Source: UMGS1613 sp045636225 (GTDB lineage: Bacteria; Bacillota_I; Bacilli_A; RF39; UBA660). From it: 11,601 nt of DNA. How positions within the stretch are numbered: the stretch's first letter is position 1; every line of letters starts with the position of its first letter. The DNA lies in contig JAZTXB010000139.1 in the NCBI GenBank assembly GCA_045636225.1, forward strand, positions 1 to 11,601. Reading direction: 5' to 3'. A model generated the notes under the pieces. It was not told where the DNA came from. It saw nothing but the letters and a program-made list of their open reading frames with translations, and did not search any database. Of the stretch, positions 1 through 7,179 are shown in pieces. The translations under genes were made by a program, and so were the position numbers.

Positions 1-1
1 A

Positions 2-370
2 TTCTCATTTATGTGGAATAGTTTAAATAGAAAACCTAAAAAAGAATTAATTAATAAATTAATAGCTAATATAGAAATATCAAGAGATGAAAACTATGAT
101 ATAGAAATTAATAATATAAGATTTACTGATGAATTTATATCTAAAAATAAAAAAGAGTATTTAGAGTATCTAAATGATATTTTAGAAAATAATGAAATTG
201 GTATTAAATATAAAGAACAAATTAATAGTAAAGATTTAACCAAATTAGAAAAAGACTACTATATATACTCTACTCAAAAAATGGAAAACAAAGAATATAC
301 ACAAATGGATTTAGATAAAATGTATGAACTATTTGATGAACACTTTTACTATGATGGAATTATAGGATGA
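2..370 (+). CDS. Large serine recombinase, C-terminal end (partial, 5' end outside window)
   Basis: The open frame enters from the left edge, so only the last ~120 residues are visible. They start with a MWNSL segment followed by a basic stretch and alternating strands (LINKLIANIEIS, YDIEINNIRFTDEF). This resembles the region after the recombinase/zinc-ribbon domains of large serine recombinases (W-x-x-L ... I-x-x-L-I-x-x-I-x-I ... I-x-I-x-x-I-x-F), which integrate and excise mobile elements by recombining att sites. The catalytic serine domain lies outside the window. The frame stops at TGA 368-370, but protein-like sequence continues in the same frame for 23 codons to the next stop at 440-442, so the natural C-terminus may be truncated. 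A small ORF follows within 90 bases. Family assignment rests on pattern resemblance only and is moderate. Confidence 0.6.
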   Translation, partial: FSFMWNSLNRKPKKELINKLIANIEISRDENYDIEINNIRFTDEFISKNKKEYLEYLNDILENNEIGIKYKEQINSKDLTKLEKDYYIYSTQKMENKEYTQMDLDKMYELFDEHFYYDGIIG

Positions 371-455
371 CCATTAAATCTAGATGGTAATATTGTAGAT
401 TACTTACTACTAATACCTAAAACTAATGTAATTTATGAATGAAAGGAATGATAAG

Positions 456-635
456 ATGAAAAAAGATGAATTTAAAGTAAATATATTTTTTGATGAAAAT
501 GGTCCAACATTTGAAGAATTAGTTATGGAAGCATTTGAAGAAAAATTAAATGAAATAATAGAAAAATATAATGAGAAAAATAATTCCTCGTTATCAAACA
601 TAGATAAAAATAATACTGAAAAAGTAGAAAATTAA
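456..635 (+). CDS. Small acidic protein downstream of recombinase, function unknown
   Basis: A 59-residue protein starting MKKDEFKVNIFFDENG. I chose ATG 456 because AAAGGA at 443-448 lies about 7 bases upstream; an ATG at 435 in the same frame lacks such a site. A short beta-like segment (FKVNIFFDE) is followed by an acidic amphipathic helix (FEELVMEAFEEKLNEIIEKY) and a polar Asn/Ser/Lys tail. Small ORFs of this style often accompany serine recombinases in Firmicutes elements, which is general knowledge and not a specific match. It sits just after the recombinase frame and probably shares its transcript. It could be a recombination accessory factor, but nothing in the sequence shows a function. 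Confidence 0.55.
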   Translation: MKKDEFKVNIFFDENGPTFEELVMEAFEEKLNEIIEKYNEKNNSSLSNIDKNNTEKVEN

Positions 636-639
636 TACT

Positions 640-793
640 AATTTTTTATCTAGTCGTGGACTAGCAAGCACTGAATTTGTACTCCCACAAATTCTATATG
701 TAAGGATAATCCCTAAAACCCTTAAAATTAAAAAAGAAATCATATAAAATAGTCGAGCAGAACTCGAATGCTAACGATTTCTTTTTTTATATT
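640..793. other. Structured intergenic region between recombinase unit and DUF2075 gene
   Basis: This gap holds three consecutive perfect stem-loops in an otherwise A/T-only background: CTAGTC/GACTAG (arms 650-655 and 659-664), GAATTTGT/ACAAATTC (673-680 and 687-694), and a large terminator-like stem (730-787). Local GC is visibly higher than in neighbouring gaps. It follows a recombinase operon, so it may be the end or attachment region of a mobile element, or the 3' part of a structured transcript. No tRNA fold was found. Neither an att core nor a duplicate of this segment occurs elsewhere in the window. Confidence 0.45.
730..787. terminator. Bidirectional terminator with nested hairpin
   Basis: A 12-bp perfect stem (AAAAAAGAAATC at 730-741 with GATTTCTTTTTT at 776-787) encloses 34 bases that contain a second hairpin (TCGAG/CTCGA, 753-757 and 763-767). 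T-runs lie on both outer sides, so it can end the plus-strand recombinase transcript and the minus-strand DUF2075 operon. The long enclosed segment is unusual for a simple terminator. Confidence 0.6.
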
Positions 794-2641
794 CTATTTA
801 TATAATTCAATTTGTTCTTTGAAATATTGATTTAAATTTTTATCCACACAATAGACATAGCAACCTTTTGTTCCACGAGTTAACAATACTCTATATGTAT
901 TTTTTATTATTATATCCGAAATTTGATTTGCTCCTTCTTTATCTTCTTTATATATTTTTTTTATACCTTTAAAAGACGGATCTGAAGATGCATGATTATG
1001 AAAATTCGTACGAATCCTTCCATCTTCATAATATAAATCTTTCCCTATAATTACTCCTACATAATCAAATTCTAACCCTTGCACTGAATGAATACAACCT
1101 GCTTCATTTATTGAATTATCTATTGCAAAAGTTTGTTTTGCTCCTAAATTCCAACTTATACCATAATCATCTATCTTTATGTCATGATAATCTGTATTAT
1201 TAATTTCATTTTTATCCCAATTCCAACAATAACCTGCTATAATTCTTGATTTAAAATTAATATTTTTATTTTTTATAATTTTTTCAAGTTCTTGAGGATT
1301 TTTACATATATTTATATCATAATTTATTTTTCCTTTATAATTATCTTTAAGACCTAATAAATAATCTACAAATTCTAAGTAATTATCAGAACCATTACAA
1401 CTAAATTGAGATTCTAAATACAATTCAATTACATTAGCATTTAAATTATTAGCCCATTTTTTTATTTCTTTTTTAGTACCAATATCATTTAAATGAACTT
1501 TTTGATTTTCATCTATAAAGAATATAGAACATTTTGATGAATTAATTATTTCTTTTATTTGGTTTTCCCCATAATTATTGAATAACCCAGATTTTTCTGT
1601 TAGACAATGTGCTTCATCAACTATCAAAACATCAAAAATATCTTTTTCTATTTCAGTATATGCGCTAGATGTTTTAAACAAATTATCTATACTTGTTTTA
1701 TTTAATGTACCTTTTAATTTCGCTGAATATATAACTCTAGGCGCTGTATTTCTAGAAACATATTGGCATAATTTACCTTGTTTTGTTAAATTTGCAAGTA
1801 AATTTATCGCAATTACAGATTTTCCAGTGCCTGGACCACCTTCTACTATAATAACATTCTTTATATCTTTTTTAATTGTTGACAATATTTGATCATATAT
1901 TATCATTTGGTTGTCTATTAATTTAAATTCTTTATTTCCTTTTAAAAGTTTATCTATGTTATTTTGTAAACTTTTTGAAGGAATTAATTGACTATTATCA
2001 ATTTCTTGTATTATAGCTTGATTATCTCCAAAACAAAATTTTTCCTTTATAAACGTAATTAGTTTATTCTCTTCATTTTTAAAAAATAATGGTACACTAT
2101 TAATTAAATCACTAAATTTATCATCTAATAATGGATCTTTTTTATCCAGTACATAATTATGTAAAACTGAGCAAGACTCTAAAATAATACCATTTTCTTG
2201 AATACATTTATTAAAGTCTGCTAACAATGTCATATATGACCAAGCTTGATACGAAGGATGAACTACTTTTTTTAATCCATTTCCAACGAATGTTTCAATT
2301 AATATTTCACTATCATGAATCCTATTTACTTTTGACCATTGCTTTAATTCAAATATAAGTGCTCTTTTTGTATGATTAGAATCATATCCAAAAAGCATAA
2401 AATCAATTCTACTTGACGTCATAGGAAGATTGTATTCTAATACTACGCTACAATCCTTTGGAATGTTTGACATAATTAAAACATCCGCCATATATTTTAA
2501 TGAATTTTCCCATGATAGCTTTTCTGAATTGGTTGTTCCTTTATACAGTTCATTTTTTTTACTATTCACTAAAATTTGAATAATTTTATTATTATACACA
2601 TCATCAATAAAATTTGTAATATTTGAACTGTATAAAATCAT
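794..2641 (-). CDS. DUF2075 (Schlafen group 3-like) protein: nuclease-like N-terminus plus helicase ATPase
   Basis: This 615-residue protein has the layout of DUF2075/COG3410 proteins. Residues 78-102 carry RIDFMLFG ... LIFELKQW, a D(80)...E(98)-L-K(100) pattern typical of PD-(D/E)XK nuclease folds. A superfamily-1-like motor follows: Walker A VEGGPGTGKS (266-275), Walker B DVLIVDEAH (337-345), FIDENQ (375-380), LESQFSCNGSD (409-419), HSVQGLEFDYVGV (518-530) and YRVLLTRG (583-590, likely arginine finger R589). It is probably an ATP-dependent nucleic-acid enzyme; the substrate is unknown. The family usually has Arg after QF in the SQFxC motif, but here it is Ser (S414), a point from memory. 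The ATG lies one base after the stop of the kinase-methyltransferase fusion, so the two are translationally coupled. A role in defence is possible but not shown. Confidence 0.85.
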   Translation of the reverse strand: MILYSSNITNFIDDVYNNKIIQILVNSKKNELYKGTTNSEKLSWENSLKYMADVLIMSNIPKDCSVVLEYNLPMTSSRIDFMLFGYDSNHTKRALIFELKQWSKVNRIHDSEILIETFVGNGLKKVVHPSYQAWSYMTLLADFNKCIQENGIILESCSVLHNYVLDKKDPLLDDKFSDLINSVPLFFKNEENKLITFIKEKFCFGDNQAIIQEIDNSQLIPSKSLQNNIDKLLKGNKEFKLIDNQMIIYDQILSTIKKDIKNVIIVEGGPGTGKSVIAINLLANLTKQGKLCQYVSRNTAPRVIYSAKLKGTLNKTSIDNLFKTSSAYTEIEKDIFDVLIVDEAHCLTEKSGLFNNYGENQIKEIINSSKCSIFFIDENQKVHLNDIGTKKEIKKWANNLNANVIELYLESQFSCNGSDNYLEFVDYLLGLKDNYKGKINYDINICKNPQELEKIIKNKNINFKSRIIAGYCWNWDKNEINNTDYHDIKIDDYGISWNLGAKQTFAIDNSINEAGCIHSVQGLEFDYVGVIIGKDLYYEDGRIRTNFHNHASSDPSFKGIKKIYKEDKEGANQISDIIIKNTYRVLLTRGTKGCYVYCVDKNLNQYFKEQIELYK

Positions 2642-2642
2642 A

Positions 2643-4013
2643 TTACTTTCTCCTTAATTTCTTTTCAAGATTCTCACAATTATAAGTTAAATATTCTCCG
2701 GTTATAAATGATGCAGAATCAAATCTTTTTAAAATTTCATTAGAAAATTCTGTAGGCCAACTCTGATTAGAATAACCCATAATTTTTTGATAAGTTCCAA
2801 TACTTTGTAAGTATTTCAAAAACATTTCGTATGAATTAAATGACATCATAAATCTATCTCTACTTGATTTTAATGGATATAATCCAGCTGAACTTACTAT
2901 GTCATCCATTTCTTCAATACTAAATCTTCCAATTGACTTATCATCATTAAATACTTCTGATAAATATTTTTTTCCTGGCACAGAAAATAATATCTTTCCA
3001 TTTTCTGTAAGCATTTCTTTTGCTTTTTTTAATGCAGCAATTGGATTATCCATATGATGTAATACATAACTAAATATAATTATATCATAATAGTCTTTAA
3101 AGTCATATTCCATAAAATCGCTATTAACCAAAGTTATATTGTTTTTTCCACTAAAGTTTCTAGTTTGAGCAACACTTATCATATCACTACTAATATCTAA
3201 TCCGGTTAGATTACAGCCTAAATATTTATTATCTAATTTTTGTAATATTTTACCTGTCCCACATCCAATATCTGCAATTTTTATATCATTTCTAGCATTT
3301 AAAAGTACTTCTTCAGTTATAGGATTTTTAATACCATAATATGTAACATACTCTGCTTTTTCATCCCATTTTTTTGCAACCTCATTATTGAATACTTTTT
3401 CTACGCCTTTTTCTTCAATGCTTACATTTAAACCATCAATTAAGTTTTTAATCAAACAAATATTATCTTTCACTAAAAAATTACAATTGCCACCATTTTG
3501 AAAATGATCAATACACAATTTTATATTCTCATACGCTTGCTCTATGTTATCATTAACTATAACATAATCAAATTTTTTTGCAACTTCTAAATTTTGAATA
3601 TCATTTTGTATTCTTTCCTTTGAACGATCTTTTCTTCTATTAATCAAAGATTCTGCAGATGGTGGAATTATTAATATCGTACAAGTATCTGAATTTTTCT
3701 GTTTCATTTGAATTGCTCTATCTGGTGTTATTTGAAATATTACATTTTTCATTGTTTGTATGTTATCCATATCCTCTTCTAAACTGCCATAATAGTTACC
3801 ACCATATTCTTTTACATTAAACATTTCTCCAGCGTTTACTTTTTGAATAAATGTTTCTTTGTCATAAAAATAATAATCAAATCCGTCCTTTTCTCCTTCT
3901 CGTGGTTTTCTTGTAGTACAAGTTGTAAATTTTTTAAAATTATTATCTTTTAGAAACATTTCAGTTAATGTTCCTTTTCCAGCGCCACTTGGACCACTAA
4001 AAACTATATTCAT
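2643..4013 (-). CDS. Guanylate kinase-like domain fused to class I SAM methyltransferase
   Basis: 456 residues in two clear halves. Residues 1-170 match guanylate kinase: P-loop GPSGAGKGT (7-15), TTRKPREGE with DYYF (33-49), KEYGGNYYGS (68-77), an Arg-rich lid (RRKDRSKERI, 126-135) and DYVIVND (149-155). Residues 205-400 are a class I methyltransferase: motif I ADIGCGTGK (247-255), acidic LTGLDIS (269-275), VNSDF (296-300), and YVLHHMD (316-322), ahead of a GKILFSVPG strand. Guanylate kinases are normally ~190 residues and free-standing, so the fusion is unusual. The kinase DxDxQG motif is replaced by QITPDR (94-99), so GMP may not be the substrate. The start is supported by a strong AGGGGGAG site at 4022-4029. 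It forms an operon with the DUF2075 gene (one-base gap). The methyl acceptor is unknown. Confidence 0.85.
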   Translation of the reverse strand: MNIVFSGPSGAGKGTLTEMFLKDNNFKKFTTCTTRKPREGEKDGFDYYFYDKETFIQKVNAGEMFNVKEYGGNYYGSLEEDMDNIQTMKNVIFQITPDRAIQMKQKNSDTCTILIIPPSAESLINRRKDRSKERIQNDIQNLEVAKKFDYVIVNDNIEQAYENIKLCIDHFQNGGNCNFLVKDNICLIKNLIDGLNVSIEEKGVEKVFNNEVAKKWDEKAEYVTYYGIKNPITEEVLLNARNDIKIADIGCGTGKILQKLDNKYLGCNLTGLDISSDMISVAQTRNFSGKNNITLVNSDFMEYDFKDYYDIIIFSYVLHHMDNPIAALKKAKEMLTENGKILFSVPGKKYLSEVFNDDKSIGRFSIEEMDDIVSSAGLYPLKSSRDRFMMSFNSYEMFLKYLQSIGTYQKIMGYSNQSWPTEFSNEILKRFDSASFITGEYLTYNCENLEKKLRRK

Positions 4014-4042
4014 AAATACATCTCCCCCTTAAATTGTTTAGT

Positions 4043-4071
4043 ATTATATCACAACTTCCATTTTTTTCCAA
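4043..4071 (-). promoter_or_regulatory. Promoter of the kinase-methyltransferase / DUF2075 operon
   Basis: Extended -10 TGATATAAT (TATAAT at 4043-4048) with a 17-base spacer to TTGGAA (4066-4071). It lies just after the Nudix terminator, so this operon can be transcribed independently. Confidence 0.6.
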
Positions 4072-4077
4072 ATTAAA

Positions 4078-4097
4078 ACAACTAACTGATTAGTTGT
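4078..4097 (-). terminator. Terminator of the Nudix gene
   Basis: An 8-bp perfect stem ACAACTAA/TTAGTTGT with a 4-base loop, followed on the minus strand by TTTAATTT. The Nudix stop codon lies inside the stem. The short stem and broken T-run suggest only moderate strength, so some read-through into the fusion gene is likely. Confidence 0.5.
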
Positions 4098-4497
4098 CCT
4101 TTAAATCTATTTTAATTTCTTCAATTATGTGACCTATATTACCTTCTCCTGCATACTTATTCATATCAAAAAAATTATCATTAATGCTTACCCATTCAAG
4201 TTTGTTAACTTCTTCTATTAATTCTACTTCGTTATTTAAAATACCATAATAAACTTCTAATTCTTTATTCCATTTAACATAAGCAAGATTCATAAAATGA
4301 ATTAATTCAACATCTTCTTTTCTAATATTTGTTTCTTCTTCTAATTCCCTATAAGCTTCATTTAATCCATCATTTTCTTTTTCAATTTTTCCACCAACTA
4401 AATTATACATCCCCATATATGGTTCTTTCGTTCTTTTACACATTAATGTTCTTTCTAATTTTTTGTCAAATATTACAATAACATTCATTTTTTTCAT
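4090..4497 (-). CDS. Nudix hydrolase
   Basis: A 135-residue single-domain Nudix protein that hydrolyses a nucleoside diphosphate linked to some other group, in the cytoplasm with a divalent metal. The Nudix box runs GGKIEKENDGLNEAYRELEEETNI in pattern (residues ~35-58; core RELEEE at 50-55). The usual Gly after EEx is replaced (EETNI), and the first half is slightly longer than the G-x5-E-x7 standard. The N-terminal strand MNVIVIFD and the CKRTK segment are typical of MutT-like members, but the sequence does not fix the substrate. The ATG is preceded by GGAGGAATAAAAAATG. The gene has its own promoter and terminator, and lies between the LOG gene and the kinase-methyltransferase fusion. A shared nucleotide theme with these neighbours is suggestive only. 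Confidence 0.85.
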   Translation of the reverse strand: MKKMNVIVIFDKKLERTLMCKRTKEPYMGMYNLVGGKIEKENDGLNEAYRELEEETNIRKEDVELIHFMNLAYVKWNKELEVYYGILNNEVELIEEVNKLEWVSINDNFFDMNKYAGEGNIGHIIEEIKIDLKDN

Positions 4498-4534
4498 TTT
4501 TTATTCCTCCACTATTAATATATCTATATTAGAA

Positions 4535-4577
4535 TATCTACAATATAATCATACAATTTTTATCAACTATTTGTCAA
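4535..4577 (-). promoter_or_regulatory. Promoter of the Nudix gene, part of a repeated 43-bp module
   Basis: TTGACA (4572-4577), an 18-base spacer and TATGAT (4548-4553), then TTGTAGATA near the expected start site. The whole 43-bp block aligns without gaps at 35 of 43 positions to the block upstream of the acyltransferase gene (8114-8156). Confidence 0.65.
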
Positions 4578-4619
4578 TAAAAACAATACTTTTAAAATTT
4601 GAATTAAATTATTATTTTA

Positions 4620-4674
4620 TCTCTTAAAATTCACTTTTTTATAAAATTAAGAGATATATTGTCCTATATCTCTT
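4620..4674 (-). terminator. Terminator of the LOG-family gene, with competing hairpin
   Basis: A 10-bp perfect stem AAGAGATATA/TATATCTCTT (4649-4658 and 4665-4674) spans the stop codon at 4647-4649 and is followed on the minus strand by AATTTTAT. A second, mutually exclusive stem TCTCTTAA/TTAAGAGA (4620-4627 and 4647-4654) uses part of the same sequence. Confidence 0.5.
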
Positions 4675-5175
4675 ATATCGGTAATTACATAATATAACTT
4701 TTCTCTAGGATATAAATCAAATTTATCATGATATTGTTTTTCAAATTTATTTATTATATTATCATAAAATACATTTATATTTACTATAATAATTTTTTTA
4801 TTATGTTCTCCTAATTTTTTATTTTGAATTGATGTCATTAATTCAGATAATGTTCCATAACTTCCTGGCATTATGATTGTTAAATCTCCATTATTAACTA
4901 AATACTTTAATTGTTCACTAGCATTTAAAACTTCTATTTGCTCATCTGATTCAACTAACTTTAACATTCCAAAATTATTTTTAGGAAAAACTGATATTAT
5001 CTTACATTTATTTTCTCTAAACGTTTTATAAAGTTCTCCCATCATACCTTCGTCAGATGATCCAAAAAGCAAAGTACAATTATTTTCACATAAAATATTT
5101 GCTAATTTTTTAGTTTCTTCAAAATAAATATTTTTCTACATCATTAGAACTACTACATCCTACAAATACAATCAT
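4647..5175 (-). pseudogene. LOG/SLOG-family (TIGR00730-like) protein gene with +1 frameshift
   Basis: Frame 1 starts at ATG 5175 (MIVFVGCSSSNDVEKYLF, 18 codons) and hits TGA at 5119-5121. Skipping one T of the TTTT at 5121-5124 gives EETKKLANILCENNC and then the remaining LOG-like sequence, ~175 residues in all, normal for the family. LOG features are GSSDEGMMG (the GG-x3-G-x-M-G region) and MPGSYGTLSE (PGGxGTxxE with Gly to Ser). LOG proteins are phosphoribohydrolases acting on nucleoside 5'-monophosphates, and related SLOG domains bind nucleotides. The start codon overlaps the histidine kinase stop (ATGA), so the genes are coupled. Alternatives are a sequencing or assembly error in the T-run, real inactivation, or +1 frameshifting. 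Internal initiation at TTG 5072 would lack the nucleotide-binding N-terminus. Confidence 0.8.
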
Positions 5176-7130
5176 ATATTATTTTTTTCTCTTTCTTCTT
5201 GTTCTTTTTGTTTTGCTAAATCTTCAGCTAACTTTTTATTTAGCATTTCTATATCTTCATCTGTTATAGGTATTACTCTATGAATATGTGGATCCTCTTC
5301 AGATATTTTTTCTTCTTCAATTTCAATATTACCATTTAAGCATTTATTTAACACTCTTTTAAGTTCATCTTTATTTATTGGTTTAGATAAATAATCATTA
5401 AATCCTACTTCTATATATTTAGTAGATTTACCTTCCATAGCATCTGCTGTAAGTGCAACTACCGGAGTATTAAAACCATCTATTTCTTTTAATTTCTTTA
5501 ATGTTTCTACACCACTCATTTTAGGCATCATTATATCCATAAATATAATATCATAGTGTTCATTATCTTCTATTTTTTCTATAGCACTAAATCCACTATC
5601 AGCACTATCTATATTAAGTTCAAATTCACTTAACACTTTACTAGCAACTTTAATATTTAATTTATTATCATCTACTACTAATACCTTTTTATCACTATAA
5701 CTTACTTTCTCATCTTTAACTACTTTGGTATTACTTTCAGATTTATAATATTTTTGTTCTACAAATATAGTAAATTTAGAACCTTCACCATACGTAGAAT
5801 GTACTAATATTTTTCCACCCATCATTTCAACTAATGATTTAGTTATTGCAAGTCCTAATCCAGTACCTTCTATAGTAGAATTCATATCCTCTTCTGCTCT
5901 TTCAAATTTATTAAATATTTTGTCTATTTGATCTGGTTTAATACCTCTACCAGTATCAGTTATTATTATTTGTAGATTACTCTTATCTCTTTCATTAATA
6001 CAACTAACATTAAATTTAATATGTCCTTCTTCAGTATATTTAACTGCATTAGATAATACATTAGTTATTATTTGTTTTAATTTACCTTTATCCCCATATA
6101 AAGTATTAGGTATATCTTCTGCAAAATGACAAATTAAATCTATTTCTTTTTCGCCTATCCTAGTTTTAGCTATAGTTGTTATTTCTTCAAATAATTCTAC
6201 AGGATTATAATTAGTTTCAATTATTTCCATTTTATCAGCTTCTATTTTACTTATATCTAATATTCCATTTACTATTTCAAGTAAGTTATTTGAAGCCATT
6301 ACTACATCATTAGCATCTTCATGTATCTCTTCCATATCATCACTATTTTTAATGCATTCTGAAAGCCCTACAATAGCATTTAGGGGTGTTCTTATTTCAT
6401 GACTCATACTACTTAAGAAATCACTCTTAGCTCTATTTGCTTTTTCTGCCATGTCTTTAGCATATTCTAATTCATTTATCATCTTTACATCTGGATTCTC
6501 TATTGTAAAATACATTATTAAAAGTACAAATGAGAAAAAGAAATTTTCAAACATAACTGATGGATAATAATTTCTAATGACTAACCCAATTAAGTATAAG
6601 ATAATTAAGCAAATAAACGGAATATCCTTTGAAAAATAATTATTCTTTTTGAAAAATATAAAAATTGAAGACAATACTACAAACACAAAGAATAAAATAG
6701 TTACATATAATGTTATCTCATATGATAAACCATTACCATCAAGTATATCTCCATGATTAATTACATTTAAAGGTGTAACAAATATCAAAATTGAAGATAT
6801 TATAAAAATTAAATATAAGAATAAATTTATTTTCTTTTCTTTACTCTCTTTTAATTCAATTATAGCTACATTATAAATTATTATATATAATATCAATAAT
6901 AACATTAAAATCATATATATTCTTTGAAGATATCCTACAAAAAAGTTATTATTAAATACTTTAGCTACAACAAATGTAATTACAGCTAAAATCGAATAAA
7001 AAAAATTTACAACTAACATTTTAGAATAAATTTTTGTTTCTTTATTAGGCATATTTTTCTTTGTAAAAAAGACTATCAATAATAACATTGAAATAAAAAT
7101 CGCAGCCAATGGCAATAGTATTGTATTCAT
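5172..7130 (-). CDS. Membrane-bound hybrid histidine kinase (7-TM sensor, HisKA, HATPase, receiver)
   Basis: 652 residues. About seven hydrophobic segments (roughly 1-24, 36-58, 68-90, 101-120, 139-161, 170-186, 192-212) form a membrane sensor. A short coil leads to HisKA with SHEIRTPLN (phosphoacceptor H244) and then an HATPase_c domain: N-box NVLSNAVKY (357-365), G1 DTGRG (392-396), G2 GTGLGLA (422-428). A complete receiver follows (~481-597) with D487/D488, phosphoacceptor D532 in MDIMMPKMSG, T561 and K583. The last ~50 residues are an acidic, Lys/Glu-rich, probably helical tail with no HPt motif, and no partner regulator is present in the window. The ligand is unknown. Its stop TGA overlaps the start of the LOG gene. 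AGAGG precedes the ATG after a very short leader. Confidence 0.93.
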   Translation of the reverse strand: MNTILLPLAAIFISMLLLIVFFTKKNMPNKETKIYSKMLVVNFFYSILAVITFVVAKVFNNNFFVGYLQRIYMILMLLLILYIIIYNVAIIELKESKEKKINLFLYLIFIISSILIFVTPLNVINHGDILDGNGLSYEITLYVTILFFVFVVLSSIFIFFKKNNYFSKDIPFICLIILYLIGLVIRNYYPSVMFENFFFSFVLLIMYFTIENPDVKMINELEYAKDMAEKANRAKSDFLSSMSHEIRTPLNAIVGLSECIKNSDDMEEIHEDANDVVMASNNLLEIVNGILDISKIEADKMEIIETNYNPVELFEEITTIAKTRIGEKEIDLICHFAEDIPNTLYGDKGKLKQIITNVLSNAVKYTEEGHIKFNVSCINERDKSNLQIIITDTGRGIKPDQIDKIFNKFERAEEDMNSTIEGTGLGLAITKSLVEMMGGKILVHSTYGEGSKFTIFVEQKYYKSESNTKVVKDEKVSYSDKKVLVVDDNKLNIKVASKVLSEFELNIDSADSGFSAIEKIEDNEHYDIIFMDIMMPKMSGVETLKKLKEIDGFNTPVVALTADAMEGKSTKYIEVGFNDYLSKPINKDELKRVLNKCLNGNIEIEEEKISEEDPHIHRVIPITDEDIEMLNKKLAEDLAKQKEQEEREKNNI

Positions 7131-7148
7131 ATCATCTACCTCTAATTT

Positions 7149-7177
7149 AGTATATCATTAAATTATTTTTTTTACAA
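7149..7177 (-). promoter_or_regulatory. Promoter of the histidine kinase / LOG operon
   Basis: TTGTAA (7172-7177), a 17-base spacer and extended -10 TGATATACT (TATACT at 7149-7154). The predicted start is only about 12 bases before the ATG. Confidence 0.6.
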
Positions 7178-7179
7178 TA

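Noticed and set aside
410..601. 63-codon minus-strand frame
   Set aside because: Antisense to the small recombinase-linked ORF, low-complexity Phe/Ser translation, no ribosome binding site.
700..725. Short CCCTAAAACCC telomere-like repeat
   Set aside because: Only two imperfect units; expected by chance in AT-rich DNA.
745..790. tRNA-like TCGAAT segment
   Set aside because: The bases resemble a T-loop, but no acceptor, D or anticodon stems can be formed around it.
1578..1892. 104-codon plus-strand frame
   Set aside because: Lies opposite the Walker A/B region of the DUF2075 gene; a shadow of a clearly coding strand.
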